From Crassaminicella indica (GTDB taxonomy: Bacteria > Bacillota > Clostridia > Peptostreptococcales > Thermotaleaceae), in NCBI RefSeq assembly GCF_019203185.1, contig NZ_CP078093.1, positions 1,302,001 to 1,366,000 of the forward strand: a stretch of DNA of 64,000 bases, given 5' to 3'. This document shows, in pieces, positions 35,546 through 44,564 of this stretch. The first letter of the stretch is position 1, and each line of letters starts with the position of its first letter. Under the pieces are notes generated by a model. It saw only the letters and a list, made by a program, of their open reading frames with translations, searched no databases and was not told the origin of the DNA. Both the position numbers and the translations under genes were made by a program.

Positions 35546-35971
35546 ATGGATAAAAATTTTGTTGAATTTATGCACTTGGAGAAAAAAAGTGAAGAAGAAA
35601 TTAGATTTATATCACCTTTGGTGCTTGCTTATATTGGAGATGCTGTTTATGAAGTTTATATTAGAGAATATATTCTTCACAGATATGGAGGAAATGTAAA
35701 TAAACTCCATAAAATTGCTACAAGATTTGTAAAAGCAGGAGCACAAGCAAAGGCTGTACATGGTTTGGAAAAAGAGCTACCAGAAAAGGAATGGAATATA
35801 ATTAAAAGAGGAAGAAATCAAAAATCAGGAACTGTTCCAAAGAATGCAGAGCTTGTAGATTACAAATATGCTACAGGTTTTGAAGCGTTGATTGGATATT
35901 TATATTTATTAGGAGATACAGGGAGAATAAAAGAAATTGTTAAAAGAGCTATACAAATAATAGAAGAATAG
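35546..35971 (+). CDS. mrnC: Mini-ribonuclease III (23S rRNA maturation)
   Basis: The 141-residue protein is the RNase III catalytic domain alone, without a dsRNA-binding domain. The signature LAYIGDAVYEVYIREYIL (near 26-43) holds the catalytic Asp, and YKYATGFEALIGYLYL (near 105) gives the second acidic residue. Mini-III trims the ends of 23S rRNA. ATG 35546 follows AAGGTAGGG by six bases. It begins a run with an unknown small protein, thyX, rlmB and rae1; spacing is tight, so this is probably one operon. Confidence 0.94.
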   Translation: MDKNFVEFMHLEKKSEEEIRFISPLVLAYIGDAVYEVYIREYILHRYGGNVNKLHKIATRFVKAGAQAKAVHGLEKELPEKEWNIIKRGRNQKSGTVPKNAELVDYKYATGFEALIGYLYLLGDTGRIKEIVKRAIQIIEE

Positions 35972-35984
35972 GTGGATGAAAATT

Positions 35985-36359
35985 ATGAACAAAAGAGAAA
36001 AAAGAATGATTTGGATAATACTTATATTGCTAGCGGTATTGACTTGTAAATCATTAATCTTTGATCAGGTAAAGGTTAAAGGGGAGGCTTTGCTTTTCAA
36101 GCAATTTGTAGAGAAGACGGTTCAGAAAGAGGAAAGATATAATAATTTTTTGGAGAAAATAGGAATAGCGAGCAAAAAAATAGTTGATATAAAAAAAGTT
36201 CACAATGATGGAAGTTCTCGTATTCTTGTTTATTTTGGAGAAAAAGCAAAGGAAATAAAGATTTCTGGAGCTTATCGTGCAACAGTAAGAGGATATATTT
36301 TTCATGTTATTCCTTATAAGGAGTTTAAATTAGAAAGTAAATGGGAAGAAGAAAAATAG
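35985..36359 (+). CDS. Small membrane-anchored protein of unknown function
   Basis: I do not recognise this 124-residue protein. One N-terminal hydrophobic helix ([13 protein letters not shown], about 9-23) precedes a polar, lysine-rich domain with a few predicted strands ([20 protein letters not shown]), so it is probably anchored with its C-terminus outside. A Cys at the end of the helix (LTCKS) only weakly resembles a lipobox. ATG 35985 is preferred to ATG 35976, which is too close to AGGTGG. It sits between mrnC and thyX and overlaps nothing; the thyX ribosome binding site begins at its stop codon. Confidence 0.75.
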   Translation: MNKREKRMIWIILILLAVLTCKSLIFDQVKVKGEALLFKQFVEKTVQKEERYNNFLEKIGIASKKIVDIKKVHNDGSSRILVYFGEKAKEIKISGAYRATVRGYIFHVIPYKEFKLESKWEEEK

Positions 36360-36370
36360 GAGGAAAATAT

Positions 36371-37144
36371 ATGAAAGTAGAATTAATTCAATATACACCA
36401 CAGCCTGAGAGAGTAGTAGCTGCTGCTGCAAAGCTTTGCTATTCAAGAGTAGGCGTAGATGAAATAATGGAAAATTTGACAGATGAAAAAATAGATAGCT
36501 TTTTAAATATGTTAATGGATTTAGGACACGAATCTCCTATAGAGCATATAAGCTTTACATTTGCAGTAGAAGGGGTTAGTAGAGTTCTTACCCATCAGTT
36601 AGTAAGACATAGAATAGCTAGTTATTCACAACAATCTCAAAGATATGTAAAGCTTGATCAGTTTGAATATATTATTCCACCTAGTATCGAAGCTATTCCT
36701 GAAGCAAGGGAAAAGTTTATACAAGCTATGGAAGATGATCAAAAAAAATATAATGAGTTAGTAGAGATTTTACAAAAGAAGCATTATGATAGATTGCTTG
36801 AGGAAGGAAAAAGTGAAAGCTTTGCAAGAAGAATGTCTGAAAAAATGGCGATTGAAGATAGCAGATATGTGTTTCCTAATGCATGTGAGACAAAAATTGT
36901 ATTTACTATGAATGCAAGAACATTGTTGAATTTTTTTCATCATAGGTGTTGTCAAAGAGCTCAGTGGGAGATTAGAGAAATGGCTACAAAAATGTTAAAG
37001 CTAGTAAAGGAAGTGGCTCCTGCTATATTCAAAAATGCAGGACCAAGCTGTATTTCTGGTTCATGTCCAGAAGGAAATATGACTTGTGGAAAAATCGATG
37101 AAGTAAGAAAAGCTTTTTTACAACCGATTACCCATAAAATATAA
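36371..37144 (+). CDS. thyX: Flavin-dependent thymidylate synthase
   Basis: The 257-residue FAD enzyme makes dTMP from dUMP using methylene-THF and NADPH. The ThyX motif RHRxxSxxxxSxR is present as [14 protein letters not shown] (near 79), and [14 protein letters not shown] lies before it. A late cysteine cluster ([17 protein letters not shown], about 228-244) is common in clostridial members. The chosen ATG 36371 follows AGGAGGAAAATAT. It lies 11 bases after the unknown membrane protein gene and 42 bases before rlmB. A thyA gene is not seen here. Confidence 0.96.
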   Translation: MKVELIQYTPQPERVVAAAAKLCYSRVGVDEIMENLTDEKIDSFLNMLMDLGHESPIEHISFTFAVEGVSRVLTHQLVRHRIASYSQQSQRYVKLDQFEYIIPPSIEAIPEAREKFIQAMEDDQKKYNELVEILQKKHYDRLLEEGKSESFARRMSEKMAIEDSRYVFPNACETKIVFTMNARTLLNFFHHRCCQRAQWEIREMATKMLKLVKEVAPAIFKNAGPSCISGSCPEGNMTCGKIDEVRKAFLQPITHKI

Positions 37145-37186
37145 ATAAATGGGAAATATAAAGAAAAATGATAAAGAGGTGCAAAT

Positions 37187-37930
37187 ATGAATTCGGATAA
37201 GATTGAAGGAAGAAATCCAGTAATAGAAGCTCTAAGAGCAGATAGAGCAATAGATAAGATTATGATTGCAAATGGAGCGGAAGGTTCCGTCAAAAAGATT
37301 ATCGGTATGGCAAAAGATAAAAACATACCTATTCAATACGTAAAAAAGCAAAAGCTTAATGAGATTTCTGTATCTCATGCTCATCAGGGTGTGATTGCTT
37401 TTGTAGCAGCTCATACATATGTAGAAGTTGAGGATATATTGAAAAAAGCTGAAGAAAAAAATGAAGATCCATTTATTATTATATTAGATGAAATTACAGA
37501 TCCTCATAATTTAGGGTCTATTATGAGAACTGCTGATGCTTGTGGGGCTCATGGTGTGATTATTCCCAAAAGAAGGTCTGTAGGGCTTACGGGGATAGTT
37601 GCGAAGACTTCTGCTGGTGCTATAGAGTATGTTCCTGTTGCGAAGGTATCTAACATTGTGAGAACTATAGATTTTCTAAAATCACAAGGACTATGGGTAG
37701 TTGGAGCAGATATGACAGGAGAGAAGAAGCATTATGAAGAAAATCTAAAAGGAAAAATTGCATTAGTAATTGGAAGTGAAGGTAAAGGGATAGGAAGATT
37801 GGTAAAAGAAAAATGTGATTTTTTAGTAAATATTCCTATGAAAGGGGAAGTCAGCTCTTTGAATGCATCGGTAGCAGCAGCTGTTCTTATGTATGAAGTG
37901 GTTCGTCAAAGAGAGGAAAGAATAGGGTGA
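37187..37930 (+). CDS. rlmB: 23S rRNA 2'-O-methyltransferase RlmB (TrmH family)
   Basis: The 247-residue SPOUT methyltransferase has an N-terminal substrate-binding domain (about 1-75) and the knotted catalytic domain. SPOUT motifs are visible: LDEITDPHNLGSIMRTADA (motif 1, near 102), IALVIGSEGKGIGRL (motif 2, near 190) and SSLNASVAAAVLMYE (motif 3, near 225). RlmB methylates a 23S rRNA guanosine in the peptidyl-transferase region. It starts with ATG after AAAGAGGTG. rae1 follows seven bases later. Confidence 0.93.
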   Translation: MNSDKIEGRNPVIEALRADRAIDKIMIANGAEGSVKKIIGMAKDKNIPIQYVKKQKLNEISVSHAHQGVIAFVAAHTYVEVEDILKKAEEKNEDPFIIILDEITDPHNLGSIMRTADACGAHGVIIPKRRSVGLTGIVAKTSAGAIEYVPVAKVSNIVRTIDFLKSQGLWVVGADMTGEKKHYEENLKGKIALVIGSEGKGIGRLVKEKCDFLVNIPMKGEVSSLNASVAAAVLMYEVVRQREERIG

Positions 37931-37937
37931 TTGGATT

Positions 37938-38453
37938 TTGAATCAATTTTTATTGGTAGATGGATATAATGTAATAAATGCTTGGCCTCATTTAAAGGAA
38001 GTAGGAAAGGTGAATTTAGAGGAAGCAAGAGATGCGCTTGTTCAAGAGTTGGTGGATTATAAGCATTATACAGGATATTCTGTTATTGTTGTATTTGATG
38101 CTCATTATGTAAAGGGAAGTGATGTAAAACGCTTTTTTACAAAGGGAGTAGAGGTAGTATTTACAAAAGAACATCAGACAGCGGATTCTTATATAGAAAA
38201 AAAGGTAGAAGAACTTATGAAAGACAGAAAAAATTCTGTGATGGTTGCTACATCAGATTGGGCAGAGCAGCAGGTTGTATTGGGTAGCGGTGCTATAAGA
38301 ATTTCTGCAAGGGAATTAAAAATTGAATTAGATAAAATAATAAAAAAAATCCATAAAAAAGCAGCAGCTTCTAAACAAATACGTTCCACTATTGAAGATC
38401 GAATAGGCAAGGATATTGTCGAAAAGCTTGAAAAATGGCGCAGAAATCAATGA
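37938..38453 (+). CDS. NYN-domain ribosome-associated endonuclease (Rae1/YacP family)
   Basis: The 171-residue protein is an NYN/PIN-like nuclease. The N-terminal LLVDGYNVINAWP gives the first catalytic Asp; VVFDAHYVKGS, TKEHQTADSYIEKKVEEL and VATSDWAEQQVVL give the others. The Bacillus homologue YacP (Rae1) enters the ribosome A-site and cuts mRNA. TTG start with AGGGTGAT eight bases upstream. It follows rlmB closely and precedes sigH, as in Bacillus, so assignment by synteny is strong. Confidence 0.92.
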   Translation: MNQFLLVDGYNVINAWPHLKEVGKVNLEEARDALVQELVDYKHYTGYSVIVVFDAHYVKGSDVKRFFTKGVEVVFTKEHQTADSYIEKKVEELMKDRKNSVMVATSDWAEQQVVLGSGAIRISARELKIELDKIIKKIHKKAAASKQIRSTIEDRIGKDIVEKLEKWRRNQ

Positions 38454-38458
38454 TTTTC

Positions 38459-38488
38459 TTGACTAGACGATAAAAGTTAAGTTATAAT
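38459..38488 (+). promoter_or_regulatory. Promoter of sigH
   Basis: TTGACT (38459-38464), 18-bp spacer, TATAAT (38483-38488). The -35 box begins just after the rae1 stop. Confidence 0.8.
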
Positions 38489-38579
38489 AAATATACGATT
38501 TTGTGCTTTTGTAAGTAGGGGTAGGTTATACATAAAAATTGGGTAGCACAAAACAAAAAAAGTGCTGGAGGAGATGTTG

Positions 38580-39227
38580 GTGGCAATCGGTAATGAACGA
38601 GAGGAAGTTGCTGAAAAAACTGAATTAAGAGTTGATGAAGATGTTGTTGAGGATGCTAGACAAGGTAATTCTAAAGCACAGGAATATCTTATTAAAAAAT
38701 ATAAAAATTTTGTTAGAGCAAAAGCAAGATCTTATTTTTTGATTGGAGCAGATCGGGAAGATATTATTCAAGAGGGGATGATAGGTCTTTTTAAGGCTAT
38801 TCGTGATTTTAAACCGGACAAGCGATCCTCCTTTAGAGCTTTTGCTGAAATATGTATTACAAGACAGATTATTACAGCGATTAAAACAGCTACAAGACAA
38901 AAGCATATTCCTCTAAATTCATATGTTTCTTTGAACAAGCCAATATATGATGAAGAATCAGATAGAACATTACTAGATGTTATATCTGGAGCGAAGATTT
39001 CTGATCCTGAAGAATTAATTATATCAAGGGAAGAACTTGCACATATTGAATCGAAGATAGGAGAAATATTGAGTGATTTGGAATGGACTGTACTTATGTC
39101 GTATCTTCAGGGGAAATCTTATCAGGAAATGGCTGCTGAACTGGACAGACACGTAAAATCTATTGACAATGCACTTCAACGTGTAAAAAGAAAGCTAGAA
39201 AGGTATTTAGAGGTAAGGGGAAGTTAA
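38580..39227 (+). CDS. sigH: RNA polymerase sigma factor SigH (sporulation/transition state)
   Basis: The 215-residue sigma-70-family factor has region 2 (YLIKKYKNFVRAKARSYFLI ... DREDIIQEGMIGLFKAIRDF) and region 4 with its helix-turn-helix (LSDLEWTVLMSYLQGKSYQEM). SigH drives early sporulation genes such as spo0A and the sigF operon. Several in-frame starts are possible; GTG 38580 has GGAGGAG at the best distance (seven bases), while ATG 38574 and TTG 38577 are too close. It has its own near-consensus promoter. Position between rae1 and rpmG/secE is the standard one. Confidence 0.95.
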   Translation: MAIGNEREEVAEKTELRVDEDVVEDARQGNSKAQEYLIKKYKNFVRAKARSYFLIGADREDIIQEGMIGLFKAIRDFKPDKRSSFRAFAEICITRQIITAIKTATRQKHIPLNSYVSLNKPIYDEESDRTLLDVISGAKISDPEELIISREELAHIESKIGEILSDLEWTVLMSYLQGKSYQEMAAELDRHVKSIDNALQRVKRKLERYLEVRGS

Positions 39228-39258
39228 GTGTTGTAAAAAAATATCAAAGCAAAAACCA

Positions 39259-39287
39259 TTGACTTTAAATTTGATTCGTAGTAAAAT
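39259..39287 (+). promoter_or_regulatory. Promoter of tRNA-Thr (and probably tuf copy 1)
   Basis: TTGACT (39259-39264), 17-bp spacer, TAAAAT (39282-39287), ending 14 bases before the tRNA. Confidence 0.8.
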
Positions 39288-39301
39288 AAGTGATGGTGAG
39301 T

Positions 39302-39378
39302 GCCCATGTGGCTCAGGTGGTTAGAGCGTCGCCTTGGTAAGGCGGAGGTCGGCGGTTCGAATCCGCTCGTGGGCTCCA
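39302..39378 (+). tRNA. tRNA-Thr (anticodon GGT)
   Basis: The 77-nt gene folds as a cloverleaf. Acceptor strands GCCCATG and CGTGGGC pair, the anticodon loop CTTGGTAA holds GGT, the T-arm GGCGGTTCGAATCCGC is standard, and CCA is encoded at the 3' end. No terminator is seen before tuf 90 bases downstream, so the two may share a transcript. Confidence 0.97.
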
Positions 39379-39467
39379 TGTTAGGTTTTAATACATAGAT
39401 ACACCCGGATGAGTTTACTTGAAAAATCATCATTATAGAAATCATATATAAAAAGGAGGAGAAACAA

Positions 39468-40661
39468 ATGGCAAAAGCTAAATTTGAGAGAAATAAGCCA
39501 CATGTTAACATTGGAACAATCGGTCACGTTGACCACGGTAAAACAACATTAACAGCAGCGATTACAATGACATTAAACAAAAGATTTGGAACTGGAGAAG
39601 CAGTAGCATTCGAAAATATCGATAAAGCTCCAGAAGAAAGAGAAAGAGGAATCACAATTTCAACAGCACACGTTGAGTATGAAACACCAAACAGACACTA
39701 CGCACACGTTGACTGTCCAGGACATGCTGACTACGTTAAAAACATGATTACAGGAGCAGCACAAATGGACGGAGCGATCCTAGTAGTTGCAGCAACAGAT
39801 GGTCCAATGCCTCAAACAAGAGAGCATATCTTACTATCAAGACAAGTAGGTGTACCATACATCGTAGTATTCTTAAACAAATGTGATATGGTAGACGATG
39901 AAGAATTATTAGACTTAGTAGAAATGGAAGTAAGAGAATTATTAAACGAATATGAATTCCCAGGAGATGATACACCAATCGTTAGAGGATCAGCATTAGA
40001 AGCATTAAACGATCCAGATGGACCATGGGGAGATAAAATCGTAGAATTATTTGAAGCAATCGATGAGTACATTCCTGAGCCACAAAGAGATACAGACAAG
40101 CCATTCATCATGCCAGTAGAGGACGTATTCTCAATCACAGGAAGAGGAACAGTAGCAACAGGAAGAGTAGAAAGAGGAATCCTAAAAGTACAAGATGAAG
40201 TAGAAATCGTAGGATTATCAGAAGAGCCAAGAAAAGTAGTAGTAACAGGAGTAGAAATGTTTAGAAAGCTACTAGATCAAGCACAAGCAGGAGATAACAT
40301 CGGAGCACTTCTAAGAGGTGTGCAAAGAGATGAAATCGAAAGAGGACAAGTATTAGCAAAGCCAGGAACAATCAATCCACATACAAAATTCAAAGCTGAA
40401 GTTTACGTATTAAAGAAAGAAGAAGGTGGAAGACATACACCATTCTTTAAAGGATACAGACCACAGTTCTACTTCAGAACAACAGATATCACAGGATCAA
40501 TCGAGTTACCAGAAGGCGTAGAAATGTGTATGCCAGGAGATAACGTAACAATGGAAATTGAGCTAATCAGCCCAATCGCTATTGAAGAAGGATTAAGATT
40601 TGCTATCCGTGAGGGTGGTAGAACAGTTGGAGCAGGTGTTGTTGCTCAAATTATTGAATAA
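39468..40661 (+). CDS. tuf: Elongation factor Tu, copy 1
   Basis: The 397-residue GTPase brings aminoacyl-tRNA to the ribosome. [27 protein letters not shown] and [12 protein letters not shown] mark the GTPase domain; two beta-barrel domains follow. The protein is identical to that of copy 2 at 55.9 kb, and the genes differ at only three synonymous positions and the stop codon (TAA here, TAG there). The 17 bases upstream of the ATG, including AAAAGGAGGAG, are also identical. Codon use is strongly biased (ATC, AAC, CCA), unlike nearby genes, as expected for very high expression. It lies outside the str operon behind tRNA-Thr. Confidence 0.98.
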   Translation: MAKAKFERNKPHVNIGTIGHVDHGKTTLTAAITMTLNKRFGTGEAVAFENIDKAPEERERGITISTAHVEYETPNRHYAHVDCPGHADYVKNMITGAAQMDGAILVVAATDGPMPQTREHILLSRQVGVPYIVVFLNKCDMVDDEELLDLVEMEVRELLNEYEFPGDDTPIVRGSALEALNDPDGPWGDKIVELFEAIDEYIPEPQRDTDKPFIMPVEDVFSITGRGTVATGRVERGILKVQDEVEIVGLSEEPRKVVVTGVEMFRKLLDQAQAGDNIGALLRGVQRDEIERGQVLAKPGTINPHTKFKAEVYVLKKEEGGRHTPFFKGYRPQFYFRTTDITGSIELPEGVEMCMPGDNVTMEIELISPIAIEEGLRFAIREGGRTVGAGVVAQIIE

Positions 40662-40674
40662 TTAAAGGTTGGTA

Positions 40675-40711
40675 AAAAGGACTAGGTTTGAAACCCAAGC
40701 CTAGTCCTTTT
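40675..40711 (+). terminator. Terminator after tuf copy 1
   Basis: AAAAGGACTAGGTTTG pairs with CAAGCCTAGTCCTTTT (one G-T pair). Confidence 0.9.
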
Positions 40712-40773
40712 GAATAAAATTGCAATAAAAATCAACATTATGGCTATACTAAAAAATAACAAATAAATACAGA

Positions 40774-40907
40774 GAAAAAAGCACTAAAGCACAAGTGTTT
40801 TTTTCTGTGTGCTTATAAAGGCAATTTATTGCATTAAGCAATCAGCAAAAACTATGTTGACACAGATGAAAAATTGTGATAGCTTTATTAAGTAATGGTA
40901 TTATAAT
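40774..40907 (+). promoter_or_regulatory. Spacer before rpmG: weak hairpin and promoter elements
   Basis: The hairpin CACT/AGTG flanked by A and T tracts (about 40774-40806) could be a second terminator. Downstream, TTGACA (40857-40862) has TAGCTT 17 bp further on, while a perfect TATAAT (40902-40907) lacks a good -35 box at the right distance. One of these -10 boxes probably starts the rpmG-secE-nusG transcript. Confidence 0.5.
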
Positions 40908-40970
40908 GAGATATTTGTGTCGAATTGCAAGATAGTTCATATAAGGGTTAGTATCCTAGGAGGTGTAAGC

Positions 40971-41120
40971 ATGAGAGTAAAAGTAACTTTAGCATGTACA
41001 GAATGCAAACAAAGAAATTATCATACTATGAAGAATAAAAAGAACAATCCAGACAGATTAGAAATGAAAAAATACTGCAAATTCTGTAAAACTCACACAA
41101 CTCACAAAGAAACAAAATAA
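40971..41120 (+). CDS. rpmG: 50S ribosomal protein L33
   Basis: The 49-residue protein is a C+ (zinc-ribbon) form of L33: CTEC near the N-terminus and CKFC near the C-terminus form the zinc site. CTAGGAGGTG precedes ATG 40971, and the product [12 protein letters not shown] has the normal family start. It heads the rpmG-secE-nusG group, as in other Firmicutes. Confidence 0.96.
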   Translation: MRVKVTLACTECKQRNYHTMKNKKNNPDRLEMKKYCKFCKTHTTHKETK

Positions 41121-41172
41121 TCCTTTATAGTATTTATGTTTTGTACAATTAACATATAAGGATGTGAATAGT

Positions 41173-41391
41173 ATGGCAGTACAAACAAATACAAATAAAT
41201 TAGGCAAATCACAAAATGTAGGTAAATACTTCAAAAATGTTAAAGCAGAACTTAAAAAAGTAATTTGGCCAAATAAAAAAGACTTAATTTCGTATACTAC
41301 AGTAGTAGTAGTAACTTGTGCGATTACAGCAGCTGGAATTTGGCTAGTAGATACAGCTTTAGGGAAAGCTCTTCAGCAAATTATTAAATAG
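41173..41391 (+). CDS. secE: Protein translocase subunit SecE
   Basis: The 72-residue membrane protein has the short amphipathic helix with the conserved ELKKVIWPNKKDL (about 29-41) and one membrane helix (about 43-65), the minimal Gram-positive SecE. It clamps SecY in the SecYEG channel. ATG 41173 is preferred to GTG 41164 because AAGGA ends at 41162. nusG follows 12 bases later, the universal pairing. Confidence 0.96.
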   Translation: MAVQTNTNKLGKSQNVGKYFKNVKAELKKVIWPNKKDLISYTTVVVVTCAITAAGIWLVDTALGKALQQIIK

Positions 41392-41403
41392 TGAGGGAGA
41401 AAT

Positions 41404-41922
41404 ATGTCTGAAAAGCCAAAATGGTATGTAGTTCACACCTATTCTGGACATGAAAACAAAGTAAAGGCAAATATTGAAAAGCTTGTTGAGAATAGAGGTA
41501 TGGAAGATATTATTAGTGAAATTGTTGTACCTACAGAAGAGAAAATAGAAGTTAAAAATGGGAAGAAAAAATCAAAACAGAAGAAAATTTTCCCTGGCTA
41601 TGTGCTTATTAAGATGATTATGAATGATGAGTCTTGGTATGTAGTAAGGAATACAAGAGGTGTTACAGGTTTCGTAGGTCCAGGGTCTAAGCCGATTCCT
41701 TTGAGTGATGAAGAAGTGAAGAAAATGGGAATTGAAGAACCAGTTGCAGAAATCGATGTTGTTGTAGGAGATACAGTAAAAGTTATATCCGGTCCATTTG
41801 AAAGTTTTATTGGCGTTGTCAAAGGAATCAACCTAGAAAGACAGATATTGAAGGTGCTTATTTCAATGTTTGGAAGAGAAACACCTGTAGAACTTGATTT
41901 TGCACAAGTAGAAAAATTATAA
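41404..41922 (+). CDS. nusG: Transcription termination/antitermination protein NusG
   Basis: The 172-residue factor has the NGN domain (WYVVHTYSGHENKVKANIEK onward, about 5-110) that binds the RNA polymerase clamp and a C-terminal KOW domain (about 120-172, VGDTVKVISGPFESFIGVVKGI). It controls pausing and couples transcription to other processes. A start ATG follows GTGAGGGAG. The gene ends the secE-nusG unit, with a weak hairpin behind it. Confidence 0.97.
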   Translation: MSEKPKWYVVHTYSGHENKVKANIEKLVENRGMEDIISEIVVPTEEKIEVKNGKKKSKQKKIFPGYVLIKMIMNDESWYVVRNTRGVTGFVGPGSKPIPLSDEEVKKMGIEEPVAEIDVVVGDTVKVISGPFESFIGVVKGINLERQILKVLISMFGRETPVELDFAQVEKL

Positions 41923-41931
41923 TTTGCTTTA

Positions 41932-41951
41932 AAAAAGCTTATATGCTTTTT
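41932..41951 (+). terminator. Weak hairpin after nusG
   Basis: AAAAAGC pairs with GCTTTTT around a 6-base loop. It has a T tract but low GC, so partial read-through into rplK is likely. Confidence 0.5.
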
Positions 41952-42005
41952 AACATAAAAATCTTATATGCAGATTAGCTGTATGAAAAATGAGGAGGTG
42001 TACTA

Positions 42006-42431
42006 ATGGCAAAAAAAGTTACAGGAATGATTAAACTACAAATCCCTGCAGGAAAAGCTACTCCAGCACCACCAGTAGGACCAGCACTTGGACAACATGG
42101 TGTGAATATTATGCAATTTTGTAAGGAGTTTAATGCAAAAACTGCAGATCAAGCTGGTTTGGTTATACCAGTAGTTATTACAGTTTATCAAGATAGATCA
42201 TTTACATTTATCACTAAAACACCACCAGCAGCTGTACTATTAAAAAAGGCAGCAGGTCTTGAGAGTGCTTCTGGTGAGCCAAATAGAAACAAGGTTGCAA
42301 CAATATCAATAGACAAAGTAAAAGAAATTGCTGAATTAAAAATGCCTGATTTAAATGCTGGTAGCTTAGAAGCTGCTATGAGTATGATCAAAGGTACTGC
42401 TAGAAGTATGGGTATTGTCGTAGAAGAATAA
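42006..42431 (+). CDS. rplK: 50S ribosomal protein L11
   Basis: The 141-residue protein binds the 23S rRNA GTPase-associated centre. The N-terminal segment [20 protein letters not shown], which contacts the thiostrepton site and is needed for RelA-type stringent response, is complete; the C-terminal rRNA-binding domain follows (about 70-141). ATGAGGAGGTG precedes the ATG. rplA follows 60 bases later. Confidence 0.97.
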   Translation: MAKKVTGMIKLQIPAGKATPAPPVGPALGQHGVNIMQFCKEFNAKTADQAGLVIPVVITVYQDRSFTFITKTPPAAVLLKKAAGLESASGEPNRNKVATISIDKVKEIAELKMPDLNAGSLEAAMSMIKGTARSMGIVVEE

Positions 42432-42491
42432 TATCCAGTTTAGTGGGAGGTATACTCAAAAAACCGTTAAAACCACAAAGGAGGTAAAAAC

Positions 42492-43190
42492 ATGCCAAAA
42501 AGAGGTAAAAGATATCAAGAAAGTGCAAAATTAATAGATAGAACAGCTCAATATGGAACAGAAGAAGCATTAAAGTTAGTAGTAGATGCTGCAAAAGCTA
42601 AATTTGATGAGACTGTTGAAGCACACATTAAGCTTGGAGTTGACTCAAGACATGCAGATCAACAAGTTAGAGGTGCGATTGTATTACCACATGGTACAGG
42701 TAAAACAAGAAAAGTATTAGTTTTTGCAAAAGGTGAAAAGGTTAAAGAAGCTGAAAATGCTGGTGCAGATTATGTCGGAGCAGAAGACATGGTTCAAAAA
42801 ATTCAAAAAGAAAACTGGTTTGACTTCGATGTAGTAGTAGCTACACCAGACATGATGGGTCTTGTAGGAAGACTTGGTAGAGTATTAGGACCAAAAGGCT
42901 TAATGCCAAACCCTAAATCAGGAACTGTTACTTTCGAAGTAGAAAAGGCAGTAAAAGAAATCAAAGCAGGAAAAGTAGAATATAGATTAGATAAAACAAA
43001 TATTATTCACGTACCAATTGGAAAGGTATCTTTTGGTGCAGAAAAATTAATTGAAAACTTCAAAACATTAATGGATGCAATAATTAAAGCAAAGCCAGCG
43101 GCTGCAAAAGGACAATACTTAAAAAGTATTACTGTAACAAGTACAATGGGTCCTGGTGTAAAAGTTAATCCAACAAAAGTAATGGATTAA
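42492..43190 (+). CDS. rplA: 50S ribosomal protein L1
   Basis: The 232-residue two-domain protein builds the L1 stalk that guides deacylated tRNA from the E site. The signature [20 protein letters not shown] and the following [15 protein letters not shown] (near 125-150) are present. AAGGAGG lies before the ATG. In many bacteria L1 represses the rplKA mRNA by binding a site that mimics rRNA; the 60-base rplK-rplA spacer is a place to look but shows no obvious mimic to me. Confidence 0.97.
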   Translation: MPKRGKRYQESAKLIDRTAQYGTEEALKLVVDAAKAKFDETVEAHIKLGVDSRHADQQVRGAIVLPHGTGKTRKVLVFAKGEKVKEAENAGADYVGAEDMVQKIQKENWFDFDVVVATPDMMGLVGRLGRVLGPKGLMPNPKSGTVTFEVEKAVKEIKAGKVEYRLDKTNIIHVPIGKVSFGAEKLIENFKTLMDAIIKAKPAAAKGQYLKSITVTSTMGPGVKVNPTKVMD

Positions 43191-43208
43191 TTTTCTAAGA
43201 AAAAGTCA

Positions 43209-43237
43209 TTGACATGAACTCCATGCAATGATATAAT
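43209..43237 (+). promoter_or_regulatory. Sigma-A promoter of rplJ-rplL
   Basis: TTGACA (43209-43214), 17-bp spacer, TATAAT (43232-43237); both boxes are perfect. Confidence 0.92.
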
Positions 43238-43262
43238 CCATTATGTTGCAAATAAAAATGAA

Positions 43263-43376
43263 TACAAACCGTAGACAGTAGGTACCATATGGTTTAAATA
43301 AGCCTACCGAGGTAATTCGATATAGATTCGAAAGAATTTTAGAACCTCTCTATGTCTACGGTAGAGAGGTTCTGTT
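43263..43376 (+). promoter_or_regulatory. L10 leader (ribosomal protein autoregulation) with terminator
   Basis: The RNA has the L10-leader layout: CCGTAGACA (43269-43277) closes with TGTCTACGG (43353-43361), with AGTAGG pairing CCTACC inside. A terminator, AGAACCTCTC (43341-43350) with GAGAGGTTCT (43364-43373), has the closing strand TGTCTACGG in its loop, so leader closure and termination compete. Excess L10-L12 complex probably binds the leader and lowers rplJL expression. Confidence 0.9.
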
Positions 43377-43434
43377 ATTTATATAACAGAACGGTTTTAG
43401 CAATTTTAAAATTGCAGAGGAGGTGGACACCAAG

Positions 43435-43932
43435 ATGTCAAGCAACTTAGAGATCAAAAAGCAGATTGTAGAAGAGATCAAAGGAAAGTTTTCTAAAGCA
43501 CAATCAGCAGTAGTTGTAGATTACAGAGGATTAACTGTAGAAGAAGCAACTGAGTTGAGAAAAAAAATGAGAGAAGCTGGTGTAGAATATAAAGTATACA
43601 AAAATACTTTAATGAGATTGGCTGTAAAGGATACTGATTTTGAATCTTTAACAGCAAATTTAACAGGACCAAATGCTGTTGCTTTTGGATATGAAGACCC
43701 TGTAACTCCAGCAAAGATCTTAAATGATTTTGCAAAAGATCATAAAGCTTTAGAATTAAAAGCAGGTGTCGTTGAAGGACAATATTATGATGTTGATACA
43801 ATCAAAGAAATCGCAGAAATTCCTTCAAGAGAGGTATTACTTGCAAAACTTCTTGGAAGTATCAAGTCGCCATTATCAAATCTTGCTTACTTACTTCAAG
43901 CTATTGCAGATAAAAATGGCGCAGAAGCATAA
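43435..43932 (+). CDS. rplJ: 50S ribosomal protein L10
   Basis: The 165-residue protein anchors L12 dimers to the ribosome. The N-terminal rRNA-binding domain ([31 protein letters not shown]) is followed by the C-terminal helix that binds L12 ([19 protein letters not shown]). ATG 43435 is chosen because AGGAGGTGG lies eight bases upstream and covers the in-frame GTG. It is controlled by the L10 leader. Confidence 0.97.
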   Translation: MSSNLEIKKQIVEEIKGKFSKAQSAVVVDYRGLTVEEATELRKKMREAGVEYKVYKNTLMRLAVKDTDFESLTANLTGPNAVAFGYEDPVTPAKILNDFAKDHKALELKAGVVEGQYYDVDTIKEIAEIPSREVLLAKLLGSIKSPLSNLAYLLQAIADKNGAEA

Positions 43933-43962
43933 TTAATGAAAAATTTTCGGAGGTGTAGTAAA

Positions 43963-44325
43963 ATGACAAAAGAGCAAATTATTGAAGCTATAAAAGGTAT
44001 GACTGTACTTGAGTTAAATGAATTAGTAAAAGCATGTGAAGAAGAATTTGGAGTATCTGCAGCAGCACCAGTTGCTGTTATGGGTGGAGCAGCAGCACCA
44101 GCAGCTGAAGAGAAGAATGAATTTGATGTAATTTTAACAAGCGCTGGAAGCCAAAAAATTAAAGTAATCAAGGCTGTAAGAGAGATTACAGGTCTTGGAT
44201 TAAAAGAAGCAAAAGAATTAGTTGATGGAGCTCCTAAAACATTAAAAGAAGGAGTTGCTAAAGAAGAAGCAGAAACAATGAAAGCAAAACTTGAAGAAGT
44301 TGGAGCTGGCGTAGAGCTTAAGTAA
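43963..44325 (+). CDS. rplL: 50S ribosomal protein L7/L12
   Basis: The 120-residue stalk protein recruits translation GTPases. It has the N-terminal dimerisation helices (1-32), an Ala-rich hinge (about 35-52) and the globular C-terminal domain with [28 protein letters not shown] precedes ATG 43963, 30 bases after rplJ. A strong terminator follows, consistent with the high L12 demand being met by a separate short transcript. Confidence 0.98.
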   Translation: MTKEQIIEAIKGMTVLELNELVKACEEEFGVSAAAPVAVMGGAAAPAAEEKNEFDVILTSAGSQKIKVIKAVREITGLGLKEAKELVDGAPKTLKEGVAKEEAETMKAKLEEVGAGVELK

Positions 44326-44336
44326 TCAAATAAAAT

Positions 44337-44372
44337 AAAAAGGCACTCTGGAGAAATCCAGAGTACCTTTTT
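44337..44372 (+). terminator. Strong terminator after rplL
   Basis: AAAAAGGCACTCTGGA pairs with TCCAGAGTACCTTTTT (one mismatch) around a GAAA loop. Confidence 0.93.
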
Positions 44373-44411
44373 ATAATGCATTAGAAAATAATACCTTCAA
44401 AAAGGAAAAAT

Positions 44412-44457
44412 AAAAAAGTCAACCTTGAAATTTTTTCGAAGGAAGACTTTTTTATTT
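44412..44457 (+). terminator. Second terminator-like hairpin, twin of the one before rpoB
   Basis: AAAAAAGTC-AA-CCTT pairs with AAGG-AA-GACTTTTTT across a symmetric AA/AA internal loop, then TATTTTT. The same design recurs at 44811-44847. Confidence 0.75.
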
Positions 44458-44527
44458 TTAAGGAAATGATTCAAGAACAATGAATAAAAACAAATGAATA
44501 AATCAATTATAACATAAAATTGAGGGC

Positions 44528-44564
44528 TTGACAACAGATAAAGATTATGATAGCATTATATACT
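44528..44564 (+). promoter_or_regulatory. Probable rpoBC promoter region
   Basis: TTGACA (44528-44533) is perfect. TAGCAT at 44551-44556 has 17-bp spacing; a better TATACT (44559-44564) is 25 bp away. The exact -10 box is uncertain, but no other -35 box is seen between the rplL terminator and rpoB. Confidence 0.6.

Noticed and set aside
39748-40138. Minus-strand frames inside tuf, repeated at 56181-56571
   Set aside because: They recur only because the two tuf genes are nearly identical; strong codon bias in tuf keeps the reverse frames open.
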